Source: Magnetococcales bacterium
Lineage (GTDB): Bacteria; Pseudomonadota; Magnetococcia; Magnetococcales; UBA8363
Direction of reading: 5' to 3'
Assembly (NCBI GenBank): GCA_002753515.1
Contig: PEAK01000021.1
Span: 1-62,340, forward strand
DNA length: 62,340 nt
Shown here one piece after another: positions 16,756 through 26,217 of this stretch (the stretch's first letter is position 1; the number at the start of each line of letters is the position of its first letter). The notes under the pieces are model-generated. The model saw nothing but the letters and a program-made list of their open reading frames with translations. It made no database searches and was not told the origin of the DNA. Made by a program: the position numbers and the translations under genes.

Positions 16756-19566
16756 ATGGGCAACCCCAAATCCCTGCTCAGAATCGTTACCATCACGTCC
16801 GGTATCATTGCCGTGATCGTCACGGTCTTGCCGCCATCCCTGCACCTGTTCCTCAGTTTTGAGTACGCCAACAAGCAGTTGGCTACCGAAATCAAAATTC
16901 ATACCATTTTCTTGAACAAATTCATCAGTAATGACCCGGCGTCATGGACTTCTCAGGCGATTCGTCTGAAAGCGGTCATGGAAGACATTCATTCCCCGGG
17001 CACGTCCGTGCAAGTTTTCCATCCGGTCCCCGGTGGTTTGGAATCCGTTGGGGAAATTGTCGTGCCCCTGTCCTGGCCACGGCTGTCCCATACGGGAATC
17101 CTGCATGATTATGGGGAACCCGTTGGCAGCGTGGAGATCAGCCTTTCCTTGCGACCATTACTGCTACCCATACTGCTCACCGCGATATTCAGTATCGCCG
17201 GCGGTCTGATTGTCTTCTCCCCCCTGCGCAGACTGACGATCAATGCCATGAATCAGGCTGTTTTGACTTTGCAGGAGGCCAAGGAACTGGCGGAAAATGC
17301 CAACCGTTCCAAAAGCGAATTCCTGGCCAACATGAGCCATGAGATTCGCACACCCATGAATGGGGTATTGGGGATGCTCGACCTGGCATTGAATACCCAA
17401 CTCCCCAAGAGAACCCGCGAATATTTGGAACACGCCAAGACCTCATCCAAGTCCCTGTTGGGTATCATCAATGATATCCTTGACTTCTCCAAAATCGAAG
17501 CCGGTAAATTATCCATTGATCCGGTTGAATTTTATCTTGAGGACATCCTGGATGACGCCGTTGCGTTGTTTCGGAAAGATGTCGATAACAAAAATATTGA
17601 GTTGGTGGTATGCACTCCCCCCCGATTCCAGCACCTCCTCATTGGCGATCGACTGCGCTTACGGCAAATTGTGATCAACTTGCTGGGCAATGCGATCAAG
17701 TTCACCAACCAAGGGGAAATCGTCCTCAAGGTTGTGATCATGGAACAAACCCCGGAAAGAATCCGCCTGCACTTTTCGGTCAGGGACACGGGGATCGGAC
17801 TGACAGAAGAACAAATATCCCATTTGTTCATCGCGTTCTCGCAAGCGGATGGCAGTACCACGCGACAATATGGTGGCACGGGTCTGGGGCTGACCATCTG
17901 TAAACGTCTCGTGACCCTGATGGGTGGCACCATCTGGGTTGAAAGCACTGTCGGGAAGGGCAGCGTCTTCCATTTCACCATAGCCATGGGGCACAAAACG
18001 CCAAACGAGCTTGCCGCTGATCTGCACAATTTGGATCTGACCGCCATGAACGCCCTTGTGGTTGATGACAACAACAATGCCAGAATTTCTTTTTCCGAGA
18101 TGCTCGCCTCGTTCAACCTCATGGTTGCAACCGCACCCTCCGGCAGTCATGCGTTGTTGCAAATGGAGGAGGCGTCCACTCGCGGCAAACCTTTCGATTT
18201 GATCCTGCTCGATTGGCGCATGCCGGGTATCAACGGCGTGGAAACGGCCGCTGCCATCCGTCGGGATCCGTTGTTTTTCAATCCCGCCCCACGGATTATT
18301 TTAATGACCGGTTTTGGTCGTGAAGATGTGGAAAAAGAAGCCGGGCAAAATCTCGCGAACGCTTTTCTCGCCAAACCGGTCTCCCCATCCCTGTTGTACA
18401 ATACCATCGTTGACGTCTTTGGTTTGAACGTGCAAAAAAAGTTTTTGAAGAATGAAATAATAATGGACAGGGAATCGTTGATCAGGAGAAAGGGTGGCGC
18501 CAAAATTTTATTGGCCGAGGATCACCCCATCAACCAACAGGTGGCACGGGAAATATTGAAAAACATTGGCATGGACGTGACCATTGCCAACAATGGACAC
18601 GAAGCGGTTGCTGCGGTGCGGCAAACCGATTTTGATCTGGTTTTGATGGATATCCAAATGCCGGTCATGGATGGTTATACAGCAACGCGAACGATTCGCT
18701 CCGACCCCCGCTTTGGAAATCTGCCCATCGTCGCCATGACGGCCCATGCCCTGACCGGGGATCGGGAACAATGTCTGTTGGCTGGTATGAATGAATACGT
18801 GACCAAACCCATTGACCCCGAACAACTTTATAAAGTACTGGAAAAGTTTATAAAAACGACTGGGAGCGGGGTGGATGTCGCCGCCATGGCACCGGGACGG
18901 GCACCGGGGGACCCCCTTCCGTCCTCCCTGGCGGATTTTCCCGGTATCGACGCAGCGTCCGCATTGCATCGATTGGGTGGCAATGTCACGTTGTATCAAT
19001 CCATGCTCGGCGAATTCAACCGCGACCTTTCAACGGCATCGGAAGCGATCCGGGTTGCGATGGATGGAAACGGACCTTTTGAAAACGCGTTGCATCTCGT
19101 CCACGGCATCAAGGGTATGGCGGGAAATCTTGGTGCCCGGGTTTTGTATCAGGCGGCCCGGGATTTGGAGAAAGCCATTGCGGATGGGCAGCGGGATCGG
19201 TGGCAGGAATCATTGGCGCATTTTGCAGCGGCTCTGGGACAAGTACTGGAATCCACGCGCCACCTGTGCCCGAAAGAACAGGCGATCATCCCCTGTGACC
19301 GTGCCGTGATGGCCGCTACCGATGACACCGTGGACCGGGAAAAAGCAGGGGCCATTCTGTTAGAGCTGTCCGGTTGGCTCCAGCATGGCGATATCAGTGC
19401 CCAGGAATGCCTACCCCCTCTCCGGGAACTCCTGCAAGGCACGGCTGTTCTGGCCGAACTTGACGCGTTAACGGAATCCCTGGATGTATTCGATTTCACA
19501 AAGGCCAAACGTCATCTGGATGCCATCGCCACCTTTCTGCGGATTCCCCTGGAAAGCAAATCATGA
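16756..19566 (+). CDS. Hybrid sensor histidine kinase (HisKA-HATPase-REC-REC-HPt)
   Basis: 936 aa. TM1 at 9-33 and TM2 at 135-154 frame a periplasmic domain of about 100 residues. Then come the H-box with His195 ([12 protein letters not shown]), N-box [10 protein letters not shown] (308-317), DTGIG (344-348), GGTGLGL (373-379), a first receiver with Asp486 (LLDWRMP), a second receiver with Asp632 ([10 protein letters not shown]) and an HPt domain with His783 ([10 protein letters not shown]). This is a BarA-type internal phosphorelay. A response regulator to receive the phosphate is not encoded in the window. It is almost surely co-translated with the upstream binding protein (2-bp gap). Confidence 0.92.
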   Translation: MGNPKSLLRIVTITSGIIAVIVTVLPPSLHLFLSFEYANKQLATEIKIHTIFLNKFISNDPASWTSQAIRLKAVMEDIHSPGTSVQVFHPVPGGLESVGEIVVPLSWPRLSHTGILHDYGEPVGSVEISLSLRPLLLPILLTAIFSIAGGLIVFSPLRRLTINAMNQAVLTLQEAKELAENANRSKSEFLANMSHEIRTPMNGVLGMLDLALNTQLPKRTREYLEHAKTSSKSLLGIINDILDFSKIEAGKLSIDPVEFYLEDILDDAVALFRKDVDNKNIELVVCTPPRFQHLLIGDRLRLRQIVINLLGNAIKFTNQGEIVLKVVIMEQTPERIRLHFSVRDTGIGLTEEQISHLFIAFSQADGSTTRQYGGTGLGLTICKRLVTLMGGTIWVESTVGKGSVFHFTIAMGHKTPNELAADLHNLDLTAMNALVVDDNNNARISFSEMLASFNLMVATAPSGSHALLQMEEASTRGKPFDLILLDWRMPGINGVETAAAIRRDPLFFNPAPRIILMTGFGREDVEKEAGQNLANAFLAKPVSPSLLYNTIVDVFGLNVQKKFLKNEIIMDRESLIRRKGGAKILLAEDHPINQQVAREILKNIGMDVTIANNGHEAVAAVRQTDFDLVLMDIQMPVMDGYTATRTIRSDPRFGNLPIVAMTAHALTGDREQCLLAGMNEYVTKPIDPEQLYKVLEKFIKTTGSGVDVAAMAPGRAPGDPLPSSLADFPGIDAASALHRLGGNVTLYQSMLGEFNRDLSTASEAIRVAMDGNGPFENALHLVHGIKGMAGNLGARVLYQAARDLEKAIADGQRDRWQESLAHFAAALGQVLESTRHLCPKEQAIIPCDRAVMAATDDTVDREKAGAILLELSGWLQHGDISAQECLPPLRELLQGTAVLAELDALTESLDVFDFTKAKRHLDAIATFLRIPLESKS

Positions 19567-19581
19567 ACCAGCCAGCGGAAC

Positions 19582-19787
19582 TAAACCGCAGCCAGCACGG
19601 GATATATAGTTCTCCAGCGTCATTCCCGCCCCCGATTAAAGCATTCGAGGGCAGGCTTCAGCGGGAATCCAGAAAGTCAGGGAATGGTGTGTAGATCCCC
19701 CCCGATTCAGGCATTCGGGGGCAGGCTCTGGATTCCCGCTTTCGCGGGAATGACAAAAACTACACATTCCAAGATAGCTGCGGTTTA
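19582..19787. repeat. Dispersed element with terminal inverted repeats, copy 2
   Basis: A 206-bp element in the opposite orientation to copy 1. It runs from TAAACCGCAGCCAGCACGGG to CAAGATAGCTGCGGTTTA. Between the ends the CGTCATTCCCGC palindrome arms are interspersed with a CCCCGATT(A/C)A(A/G)GCATTCG segment seen also in copy 4. It sits 15 bp after the hybrid kinase stop and 11 bp before rlmD. It encodes nothing and may supply transcript ends for both. Confidence 0.85.
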
Positions 19788-19798
19788 AAGGGTGCAAA

Positions 19799-21085
19799 AT
19801 GTCGGTTATCGATCTCAAGGTGGAAAAACTGGTGACCGGGGGGCGTGGGTTGGCGCGCTGGGACGGCTTGGCCGTATTCATCCCCGGAGCCGCCCCCGGG
19901 GACCATCTCCGGGTTCGCATCACCGGAACCCATCGTAACCATGCCACGGCGGAAATCATCACCATCCTGGAATCCGGTCCCCACCGCACACCACCCCTGT
20001 GTCCCCGATTCGGGGTATGTGGGGGTTGTCAGCTGCAACACCTCACCATGGCTGAGCAACGCCGTCTGAAACGCGATGTGGTCGTTGACAGCCTGGCCCG
20101 CATCGGTCGCTTCGATGCGCCCCCCCCCATCCCCGAGGTGGCAGAGGTCTCCCCCATGTGGGCCTATCGCCGCAAAGCCGCGTTCAAGGTCAGGGTGGTG
20201 CGGGATCGCACCTTGCTGGGTTTTCATCAAACCAGTTCCCATCGCATCGTCGATCTGGAGCAGTGTCCGGTTTTGCGCCCGGAACTCAATGCCCTGATGC
20301 AACCGTTACGCGCCCTGGTCAATACCCTATCGATCCGCGCCCGGGTTCCGCAACTCGATGTCATGGTTGGCGACACCGGGATCGGCGTCATCGTACATAT
20401 CATCGATCCCATGAGCGACCAGGACCGTGATCGTTGCCTTGAATTCGCCCGGATGCACCACCTGGCCCGCCTGGACGTGCAACAAGGGCGCAAGGATCGG
20501 CTGGTTTCCCTGGTGCAGCAGGGGGTGTTGGCGTATCACCTGGAAGGGATGACCCTGAAATTTCTGCCGGTGGATTTCATCCAGATTAACGCGGAAGGCA
20601 ACATCAACCTGGTTGCCAGGGCCATGCACGCGGCAGGAAAGGGAGGCGTGGCCTGGGATCTTTTTTCCGGCATTGGCAATTTCACCCTGCCCCTGGCCAA
20701 ACGTTACGAAGGGGTTGCCGCCGTGGAGGGCAACCGCTCCTCGCTGGACAGGTTGCGTCTTAACAGTCGCAAGGCGGGATTTTTGCACACGCACACGCTT
20801 CAGGCCGATCTTTTTTCCCGGGAGGGCTTGGAAGCCTTGTCGCACCTCCCCACCCCCGAACTCGTGCTGATGGATCCACCGCGTGAGGGGGCGGTGGCAC
20901 TCTGCAAACACATGGGGCAACACCGCCCCCGACGGCTGATCTACGTCTCTTGCGACCCGGCTACGTTCGGTCGTGATGCCGCTATCCTCGGGCACCTGGG
21001 TGGACAACTCGTCGCGGTGACCCCTGTGGACTTGTTCCCCCACACATCGCACGTGGAATTGGTAGCCGTTTTTGATTGGCAATAG
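19799..21085 (+). CDS. rlmD: 23S rRNA (uracil-C5)-methyltransferase RlmD-type
   Basis: 428 aa. An N-terminal TRAM domain (VEKLVTGGRGLARWDGLAVF) is followed by an iron-sulfur cysteine set (CPRFGVCGGCQLQH), then the SAM-dependent methyltransferase: WDLFSGIGNFTLPLAKRY (SAM site), LMDPPREGA and the catalytic cysteine in YVSCDPATFGRDA near the C-terminus. The family makes m5U1939 in 23S rRNA; RlmD and its close relatives RlmC/TrmA differ in details I cannot test. The gene is monocistronic as far as can be seen, with element copy 2 just upstream. Confidence 0.9.
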   Translation: MSVIDLKVEKLVTGGRGLARWDGLAVFIPGAAPGDHLRVRITGTHRNHATAEIITILESGPHRTPPLCPRFGVCGGCQLQHLTMAEQRRLKRDVVVDSLARIGRFDAPPPIPEVAEVSPMWAYRRKAAFKVRVVRDRTLLGFHQTSSHRIVDLEQCPVLRPELNALMQPLRALVNTLSIRARVPQLDVMVGDTGIGVIVHIIDPMSDQDRDRCLEFARMHHLARLDVQQGRKDRLVSLVQQGVLAYHLEGMTLKFLPVDFIQINAEGNINLVARAMHAAGKGGVAWDLFSGIGNFTLPLAKRYEGVAAVEGNRSSLDRLRLNSRKAGFLHTHTLQADLFSREGLEALSHLPTPELVLMDPPREGAVALCKHMGQHRPRRLIYVSCDPATFGRDAAILGHLGGQLVAVTPVDLFPHTSHVELVAVFDWQ

Positions 21086-21216
21086 ATTCTGGCCTTCTTT
21101 TTGCTTGTCTTCCTTATCAAGCAGCTCCAACAGGGACGTTGGGATGTCCCCCACCTCCCGCGCAGGGCTGCACCACTGGGCTATCGAAAAAATCCGATTG
21201 GCAAGAGGAGACGATT

Positions 21217-21408
21217 GTGCGCATCGTCGAACCCGTGGGGCCAGCTTCCCCCATGCCGCCTTCCCACAAGACGGTCGAAGGGCTCATCCGCCCCCAAGAC
21301 AACGCTGGAAATGTCTTCATGACCATTTTCCAGGAGGTCTCCGGTCGCAGCCGTCCAGGTGCCACGCGCATCCCTTTCCTCGGCAGGCGCCGCAATCCCT
21401 CACAATAA
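21217..21408 (+). CDS. Small hypothetical protein (63 aa), GTG start
   Basis: A frame beginning at GTG 21217 has AGGAG six bases upstream and ends with TAA at 21406-21408. It reads RIVEPVGPASPMPPSHKTVE, then VFMTIFQEVSGRSRPGATRI, with no signal peptide or membrane segment. I do not recognise it. The good ribosome site is the main support. It is followed by a run of A and a long palindrome. Confidence 0.35.
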   Translation: MRIVEPVGPASPMPPSHKTVEGLIRPQDNAGNVFMTIFQEVSGRSRPGATRIPFLGRRRNPSQ

Positions 21409-21463
21409 CACTTGGTAAAAAAAAAAAAAAAGAGTGTGTGTGGAAACAATGTTACCATGATGG

Positions 21464-21567
21464 CCAATGTATCCAATGTATCCAATGTATCCAATGTGTC
21501 CAATGTGTCCAATGTGTCCATTTGTCCTGAAATCCCCCCCAAATGGACACATTGGACACATTGGACA
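21464..21567. repeat. 9-bp tandem repeat and perfect 28-bp inverted repeat
   Basis: Six successive TCCAATGT(A/G) units (21464-21519; the first lacks its T) run into a palindrome. Arm 21497-21524 is matched base for base by 21540-21567, separated by 15 nt. The arms contain TCCAATGTGTCCATTTG and its complement. A further ATTGGACAAATGGACACAA relic lies near 21629-21649, and a run of about 14 A is just upstream (21417-21432). The hairpin could act as a bidirectional transcription end between rlmD and the convergent 21684-21938 gene. Confidence 0.8.
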
Positions 21568-21683
21568 TTGTGGGAGATTTCCGTTTGCTGTAAAAATATT
21601 TATTTAAATACAATGCTTTATACTAGATTGGACAAATGGACACAATGGACACGAACATGACATGGAAGTATTGTAACAGAATT

Positions 21684-21938
21684 TCAAGGTGTTTCCGGTT
21701 TCAGGTGACTCTCCCAACCCGGAAAATGCGCTTCCGCCTCCTCAACGCTGATCACCCCGGTTTCCACCGCCTTGTTGACCGCCGCACTCAAATCCTCTGC
21801 TGACAACGCATTGTTGGAACACAACCCTTGGCCGACCTTCTGCAAAAAATAAGAACGGGGTTTTTGTGTCATTTGTTGATTGACCATGGCCCCCACAATG
21901 GCTTGCAGTGCGTTGGCCGAAGTGAAACGAATATCCAT
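21684..21938 (-). CDS. Hypothetical protein (84 aa)
   Basis: ATG 21938 has GGGAGAG five bases upstream and is preferred over the upstream in-frame starts at 22031 and 22010. The protein begins MDIRFTSANALQAIVGAMVN and has a helical body ending NKAVETGVISVEEAEAHFPG. No cysteine pair, signal or membrane segment is present. I do not recognise the family. It lies 82 bp after a longer unknown gene on the same strand, so the two may form an operon. Confidence 0.55.
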   Translation of the reverse strand: MDIRFTSANALQAIVGAMVNQQMTQKPRSYFLQKVGQGLCSNNALSAEDLSAAVNKAVETGVISVEEAEAHFPGWESHLKPETP

Positions 21939-22020
21939 GTTTTCTCTCCCGGGATGAAGCGACAGTGACGTTGATTCCGATTGCATCGGAAAGCAAACAA
22001 GCGTATTCATAAACGCACGT

Positions 22021-22620
22021 TCATGTCTCAAGTGTTGGCAGATTGCGCAACTCTTTGTAGAGCGGGCGCAGGGCGTTTTTCATGTCATTCAGTGGAACCG
22101 GTGTGGCCGGATCCTCCCATGTTTCCTGCCATTGGCTGAGCAACAGCATTTCATCTTTCATCATCGGATGAAGTTGCCGATGAGCGGCACGTTGAATCAT
22201 ATGTTTGCGAATCCTGGCCAGGGCTGGATTTTCATCCTCGGGACCGAGCCATTCCCTGGGCGGTGGTGGCAAAGGTTCCTTAACCACACCATGGCGACTC
22301 CACACAGCCAGGGCTTCGGGGCAAGCGATTTCCGCCCAACTGGCCAGATGGCCGATACGGACGAAACAGAGCGGAAAACGATTCCATGGCTCCCGGGTCA
22401 TGGGCAGGATACCCAGGGCAACGTCGCGAAACATGGTGTCAAGCCACTGAAGATAGGCATTGAAATGCTGGATAATGGACACGGGCGTCCCCCCCGGCGT
22501 CAGGGGATCGGTGGGTTTTTTTTGATTCCCGGGTCCGACATCGTCGGGATCGACGTTAAGCAAAATCCAGGCGCTTTCGCGAAAGGTCAGGGAAGATTTG
22601 TGCAACCATTCCGATTTCAT
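22021..22620 (-). CDS. Hypothetical protein (~199 aa)
   Basis: The long open frame reaches 22758, but the first 46 codons would overlap the divergent sirtuin gene. ATG 22620 (MKSEWLHKSSLTFRESAW) follows AAGGA and is preferred. The body has ARIRKHMIQRAAHRQLHPMM and LLLSQWQETWEDP; it looks soluble and mixed helical. I do not recognise a domain. It is divergent from sir2, with a 125-bp shared upstream region, and is followed by another unknown gene on its own strand. Confidence 0.5.
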   Translation of the reverse strand: MKSEWLHKSSLTFRESAWILLNVDPDDVGPGNQKKPTDPLTPGGTPVSIIQHFNAYLQWLDTMFRDVALGILPMTREPWNRFPLCFVRIGHLASWAEIACPEALAVWSRHGVVKEPLPPPPREWLGPEDENPALARIRKHMIQRAAHRQLHPMMKDEMLLLSQWQETWEDPATPVPLNDMKNALRPLYKELRNLPTLET

Positions 22621-22745
22621 GGGACTTGAGATCCTTGGGAAGGGGGAGAACTGATAAAACACTTTCCTATTAACCATAGCCCGACCGATAAAGCCAAGGA
22701 AAGTCCGGCAGGATTGAACCAACGTACCCGCCGATAGGGAAAAAT

Positions 22746-23609
22746 ATGATACACACAACCCGTCCTGAGGATTGGCAAAAGGCAGCCGACTGGTTGATGG
22801 CGGCGGATGCCTTGATGATTACCGCTGGTGCCGGCATGGGAGTTGATTCCGGCCTGCCCGATTTTCGAGGTGACGAAGGATTTTGGCAAGCCTATCCCCC
22901 CTTGAAACAATTGGGCTTGTCTTTCGTGGAGATGGCCAATCCCCAAGGATTTGCCCGGAATCCGCCCCTGGCCTGGGGATTTTACGGCCATCGCCTGAAT
23001 CTGTATCGCCGCACCCTTCCCCACGCGGGTTACCACCTCCTCAGGGAGTGGGGAATGGCCAAGCCTTTGGGATATTTCGTCTTCACCTCCAATGTCGATG
23101 GTCACTTCCAGAAAGCCGGCTTTGATCACGAACACGTGGAGGAGTGTCACGGCAGTATTCACCGGATGCAATGCACCGCCCCTTGCAACGAAGAGGTGTG
23201 GTCAGCCGAGGGGATCCACGTCGAAGTGGACGAAAAGCAATTTTTGGCAGCTGCCCCATTGCCCCAATGTATCCACTGCCATCGGTTGGCGCGACCGAAT
23301 ATTTTAATGTTTGGCGACGACTCCTGGATTGCCACGCCCACTGGGGAACAAAGCCAACGGCGCCACGCCTGGCTGACGGCATTGCAAACCCGAAAGGGCA
23401 AGCTGGTGATCGTGGAACTGGGCGCTGGCCAGGCCGTCGCCACGGTGCGTTTTTTTTCCGAGCGTTTGGCCCGCCTGCCCGGGGCCAATCTGATCCGCAT
23501 CAATCCCCGGGATTGTGGCATCAACGCAAACAATCATGTGGCGTTGCAAACCGGGGCTTTGGAAGGATTGACCCGTATCGCCACATTGCTGCCCCGACAC
23601 GGGGAATAA
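22746..23609 (+). CDS. SIR2 family NAD-dependent protein deacylase
   Basis: 287 aa. Rossmann-type NAD site GAGMGVDSGLPDFRG (28-42), then TSNVDGHFQKAGF (114-126), catalytic His135 in CHGS, and four zinc-ligand candidates (Cys143, 147, 175, 178). These support a deacylase that removes acyl groups from lysines with NAD. The zinc-binding insertion is longer than in CobB. It starts after TAGGGA, is divergent from a hypothetical gene, and is followed 6 bp later by the sigma factor, so the two are likely one transcript. A partner acetyltransferase is not in the window. Confidence 0.85.
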   Translation: MIHTTRPEDWQKAADWLMAADALMITAGAGMGVDSGLPDFRGDEGFWQAYPPLKQLGLSFVEMANPQGFARNPPLAWGFYGHRLNLYRRTLPHAGYHLLREWGMAKPLGYFVFTSNVDGHFQKAGFDHEHVEECHGSIHRMQCTAPCNEEVWSAEGIHVEVDEKQFLAAAPLPQCIHCHRLARPNILMFGDDSWIATPTGEQSQRRHAWLTALQTRKGKLVIVELGAGQAVATVRFFSERLARLPGANLIRINPRDCGINANNHVALQTGALEGLTRIATLLPRHGE

Positions 23610-23615
23610 CGAAAC

Positions 23616-24572
23616 ATGGTGGCAACGGCCAAACCATCCCAGGACGATGCGACCATCCGGGAATGGGTCAAGCGCGCACAAACCCGCGAGGATCATCAGG
23701 CCATCTCACAGATCATCGCCGCCCTGATGCCGCTGGTGCGACACTTGGCGAGAAAACATTCCCCCACCTTTTATGACGATTTAATCCAGGAGGGATGCCT
23801 GGGCATTCTGCAAAGCGTCCAACGTTTTGACCTCTCCCAACCAACCCGCTTCGCCACGTTCAGCCACCATTACATGCGGGGGAAAATGTTGCAGTATCTG
23901 GCCACAAAAGCCCATGTGGTCCGTCATCCCCGGGGAGAAAAAATCCAGTGTGAATCTTTGGATGTCCCGGTGTTCTACGAAGAGGATTCCATACCCATTG
24001 TCGAACTGCTGCAATCAAACGATCCGTCCCCCGAGGAGTACCTGAGCAAAAAAGAGATCCAAAACCGGCTGTATCGAGCGGTGTCGCAACTGCCTGCGAA
24101 CGAAAGGACCATTATTCTCCATCATTTCTGGAAATCGGCCACCCTGGAAGAGTTGGGAACGACAATGCAAACCAGCCGCGAAACAGTACGCCGGTTGGGG
24201 TTGGAAGCCTTGAAAAAAATTCGCCAGCACCTCCTGAAACGAAAACATTCCAAGGGGGTCATCATCAACGCCATTGTCAAACGCCCGGAAAGCCAGAAAA
24301 AAAAACCGGTTATCATCGTTTCGGGACCGTCAGCGGTTGACCTGAAAGATTTTCCCATCCGGCACTTCATACTCACCACCCATCAGGGCAAACAGCATTT
24401 TTCCAGCCAGGAACTTTTGCAACTCAAACAACGAAGCGATCCCCAAGCCACCTGCCTGGTGCGCGTCTCCCAGGAAATCGCCATTCGTTCCATCGTCAAG
24501 ATGGTGCGCATCCTGGCTTTGTACCTTGGAATCCCCAGGAAAAACATTACGGTAGAACTCACTGCCACCTGA
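23616..24572 (+). CDS. Sigma-70 family RNA polymerase sigma factor with extra C-terminal domain
   Basis: 318 aa. Sigma region 2 spans about 33-105 (YDDLIQEGCLGILQSVQRFD, RFATFSHHYMRGKML). Region 4 spans 146-207, with SQLPANERTIILHHFW and the DNA-recognition helix TSRETVRRLGLEALKKI. Region 1.1 is absent and region 3 is short. A basic linker (KKKPVIIVSGP) leads into about 110 further residues ending CLVRVSQEIAIRSIVKMVRI... which I do not recognise; ordinary sigma factors of this size end after region 4. It begins 6 bp after the sirtuin stop. The tail could be a sensory or anti-sigma-binding part; that is inference. Confidence 0.8.
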   Translation: MVATAKPSQDDATIREWVKRAQTREDHQAISQIIAALMPLVRHLARKHSPTFYDDLIQEGCLGILQSVQRFDLSQPTRFATFSHHYMRGKMLQYLATKAHVVRHPRGEKIQCESLDVPVFYEEDSIPIVELLQSNDPSPEEYLSKKEIQNRLYRAVSQLPANERTIILHHFWKSATLEELGTTMQTSRETVRRLGLEALKKIRQHLLKRKHSKGVIINAIVKRPESQKKKPVIIVSGPSAVDLKDFPIRHFILTTHQGKQHFSSQELLQLKQRSDPQATCLVRVSQEIAIRSIVKMVRILALYLGIPRKNITVELTAT

Positions 24573-24753
24573 ATGAATTCAAGCCTGTAATCCCCTTCCC
24601 ACGCCTACCACCCCTACATTGTCCAGGAAACACATACTCCGAGTCGGCGATTGTACTTGGACCACCGATACAAACATTGAAAAAATGGTTCCACATACCG
24701 GAGTAAGCGGGTAACCTGTAATCAACAATACCGCCATAGCAGGGAAAATCACC

Positions 24754-25380
24754 ATGACACAGGCAGTAACCTTTGACGATGTCTGGAGAATGTTCCAGGA
24801 AATGGTCCGGGAGGATCGTGAGCGGAGAGCGGAACTCGACCGCAAATTCCATGAGACCGACCGGCAAATGAAAGAGACCGACCGTAGAATGCAGGAAACC
24901 GACCGGCAAATGAAAGAAACCGACCGCTTGGTCAAAGAGGTCAGCCGGCAGGTTGGCAATTTGGGCAGCCGGTGGGGTGAGTTCATCGAAGGGATTGTGG
25001 CTCCCGCCTGCGAGACCCTGTTTGCCAAGCGGGGCATCCCGGTGCATCGTGTCTCACCCCGGGTCAAGGCAACAAGCATGGACGGCAGCCGCCGCATGGA
25101 GATCGACCTGATGGTGGTTAACACCGACAGCGTTGTCCTGGTGGAAGTCAAGAGTCGCCTGACTGCGGAAGATGTCCGTGATCATCTGAAACGGGTGCGC
25201 GAGTTCAAAGAATTCTACGAAGGCGCAGACGGTGCGAAGGTGATGGGTGCCGTGGCCGGTATCCTGATTGATAACGATGTCGATAAATTTGCCATGAACG
25301 AGGGATTGTTCGTCATCGTTCAGTCTGGCGACAGCGTCAAGCTGGCCAATGACGATACGTTCGTACCACGCATTTGGTGA
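24754..25380 (+). CDS. Coiled-coil PD-(D/E)XK nuclease-like protein, copy C
   Basis: 208 aa, starting MTQAVTFDDVWRMFQEMV. After a charged REDRERRAELDRKF segment come five heptads (last DRLVKEV), the hinge VGNLGSRWGEF and the nuclease core with MEIDLMVV and LVEVKSRL (the Asp and ExK of the site). It ends in SVKLANDDTFVPRIW. The core is shared with copies D-F at near identity and with A and B more distantly. It is first of a direct array of four, all on the plus strand, separated by short near-identical spacers containing ACCGCCATAG. Confidence 0.75.
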   Translation: MTQAVTFDDVWRMFQEMVREDRERRAELDRKFHETDRQMKETDRRMQETDRQMKETDRLVKEVSRQVGNLGSRWGEFIEGIVAPACETLFAKRGIPVHRVSPRVKATSMDGSRRMEIDLMVVNTDSVVLVEVKSRLTAEDVRDHLKRVREFKEFYEGADGAKVMGAVAGILIDNDVDKFAMNEGLFVIVQSGDSVKLANDDTFVPRIW

Positions 25381-25454
25381 GCGGGTGCGTTTTTGTGAGA
25401 ATGAGCTGTTTCCATAGGCGACCCGGTAACACCGCCATAGCAGGGGAAATCACC

Positions 25455-26144
25455 ATGACACAGGCTGTAACCTTTGACGATGTCTGGAAAATGTTCCAGG
25501 AGATGGTCCGGGAGGATCGTGAGCGGAGAGCGGAACTCGACCGTAGAATGCAGGAAACCGACCGGCAGATGCAGGAGACCGACCGTAGAATGCAGGAAAC
25601 CGACCGGCAAATGCAGGAGACCGACCGTAGAATGCAGGAAACCGACCGGCAGATGCAGGAGACCGACCGAAAATTTCAGGAGACCGACCGCTTGGTCAAG
25701 GAGGTCAGCCGGCAGGTTGGCAACCTGGGCAGCCGGTGGGGTGAGTTCGTCGAAGGCATCGTGGCTCCGGCCTGCGAGACCCTGTTTGCCAAGCGGGGCA
25801 TCCCGGTGCATCGTGTCTCGCCCCGGGTCAAAGCCAAGAGCCTGGACGGCAGCCGCCGCATGGAGATCGACCTGATGGTGGTCAACACCGACAGCGTTGT
25901 CCTGGTGGAAGTCAAGAGTCGCCTGACCGCCGAGGATGTCCGTGATCATCTGAAACGGGTACGCGAGTTCAAAGAGTTCTACGAAGGCGATAGCGGTGCG
26001 AAGGTGATGGGTGCCGTGGCCGGTATCCTGATTGATAACGATGTGGATCGATTCGCCATGAACGAGGGATTGTTCGTCATCGTTCAGTCTGGCGACAGCG
26101 TCAAGCTGGCCAATGACGAAACGTTTGTACCACGCATTTGGTAA
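25455..26144 (+). CDS. Coiled-coil PD-(D/E)XK nuclease-like protein, copy D (longest coil)
   Basis: 229 aa from ATG 25455, which has CAGGGGAAATC upstream; the open frame could begin at 25374, but that stretch is the duplicated spacer. It has eight heptads, the most of the six copies, in strict alternation of DRRMQET and DRQMQET, with a final DRKFQET and DRLVKEV. The nuclease core, with MEIDLMVV and LVEVKSRL, is nearly the same as in copy C. No second domain is present. Expansion by 21-bp units is the simplest account of its length. Confidence 0.75.
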   Translation: MTQAVTFDDVWKMFQEMVREDRERRAELDRRMQETDRQMQETDRRMQETDRQMQETDRRMQETDRQMQETDRKFQETDRLVKEVSRQVGNLGSRWGEFVEGIVAPACETLFAKRGIPVHRVSPRVKAKSLDGSRRMEIDLMVVNTDSVVLVEVKSRLTAEDVRDHLKRVREFKEFYEGDSGAKVMGAVAGILIDNDVDRFAMNEGLFVIVQSGDSVKLANDETFVPRIW

Positions 26145-26217
26145 GCGGGTGCGTGTCTGTAAGACCGATTTGTTTCCAAGGCGACCCGGTAACACCGCCA
26201 TAGTTGGGGGAATAACC

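Noticed and set aside
25500-25690. Regular 21-bp repeats that could be taken for a CRISPR array
   Set aside because: Units are contiguous, in frame with a coding sequence and code heptads; there are no unique spacers.
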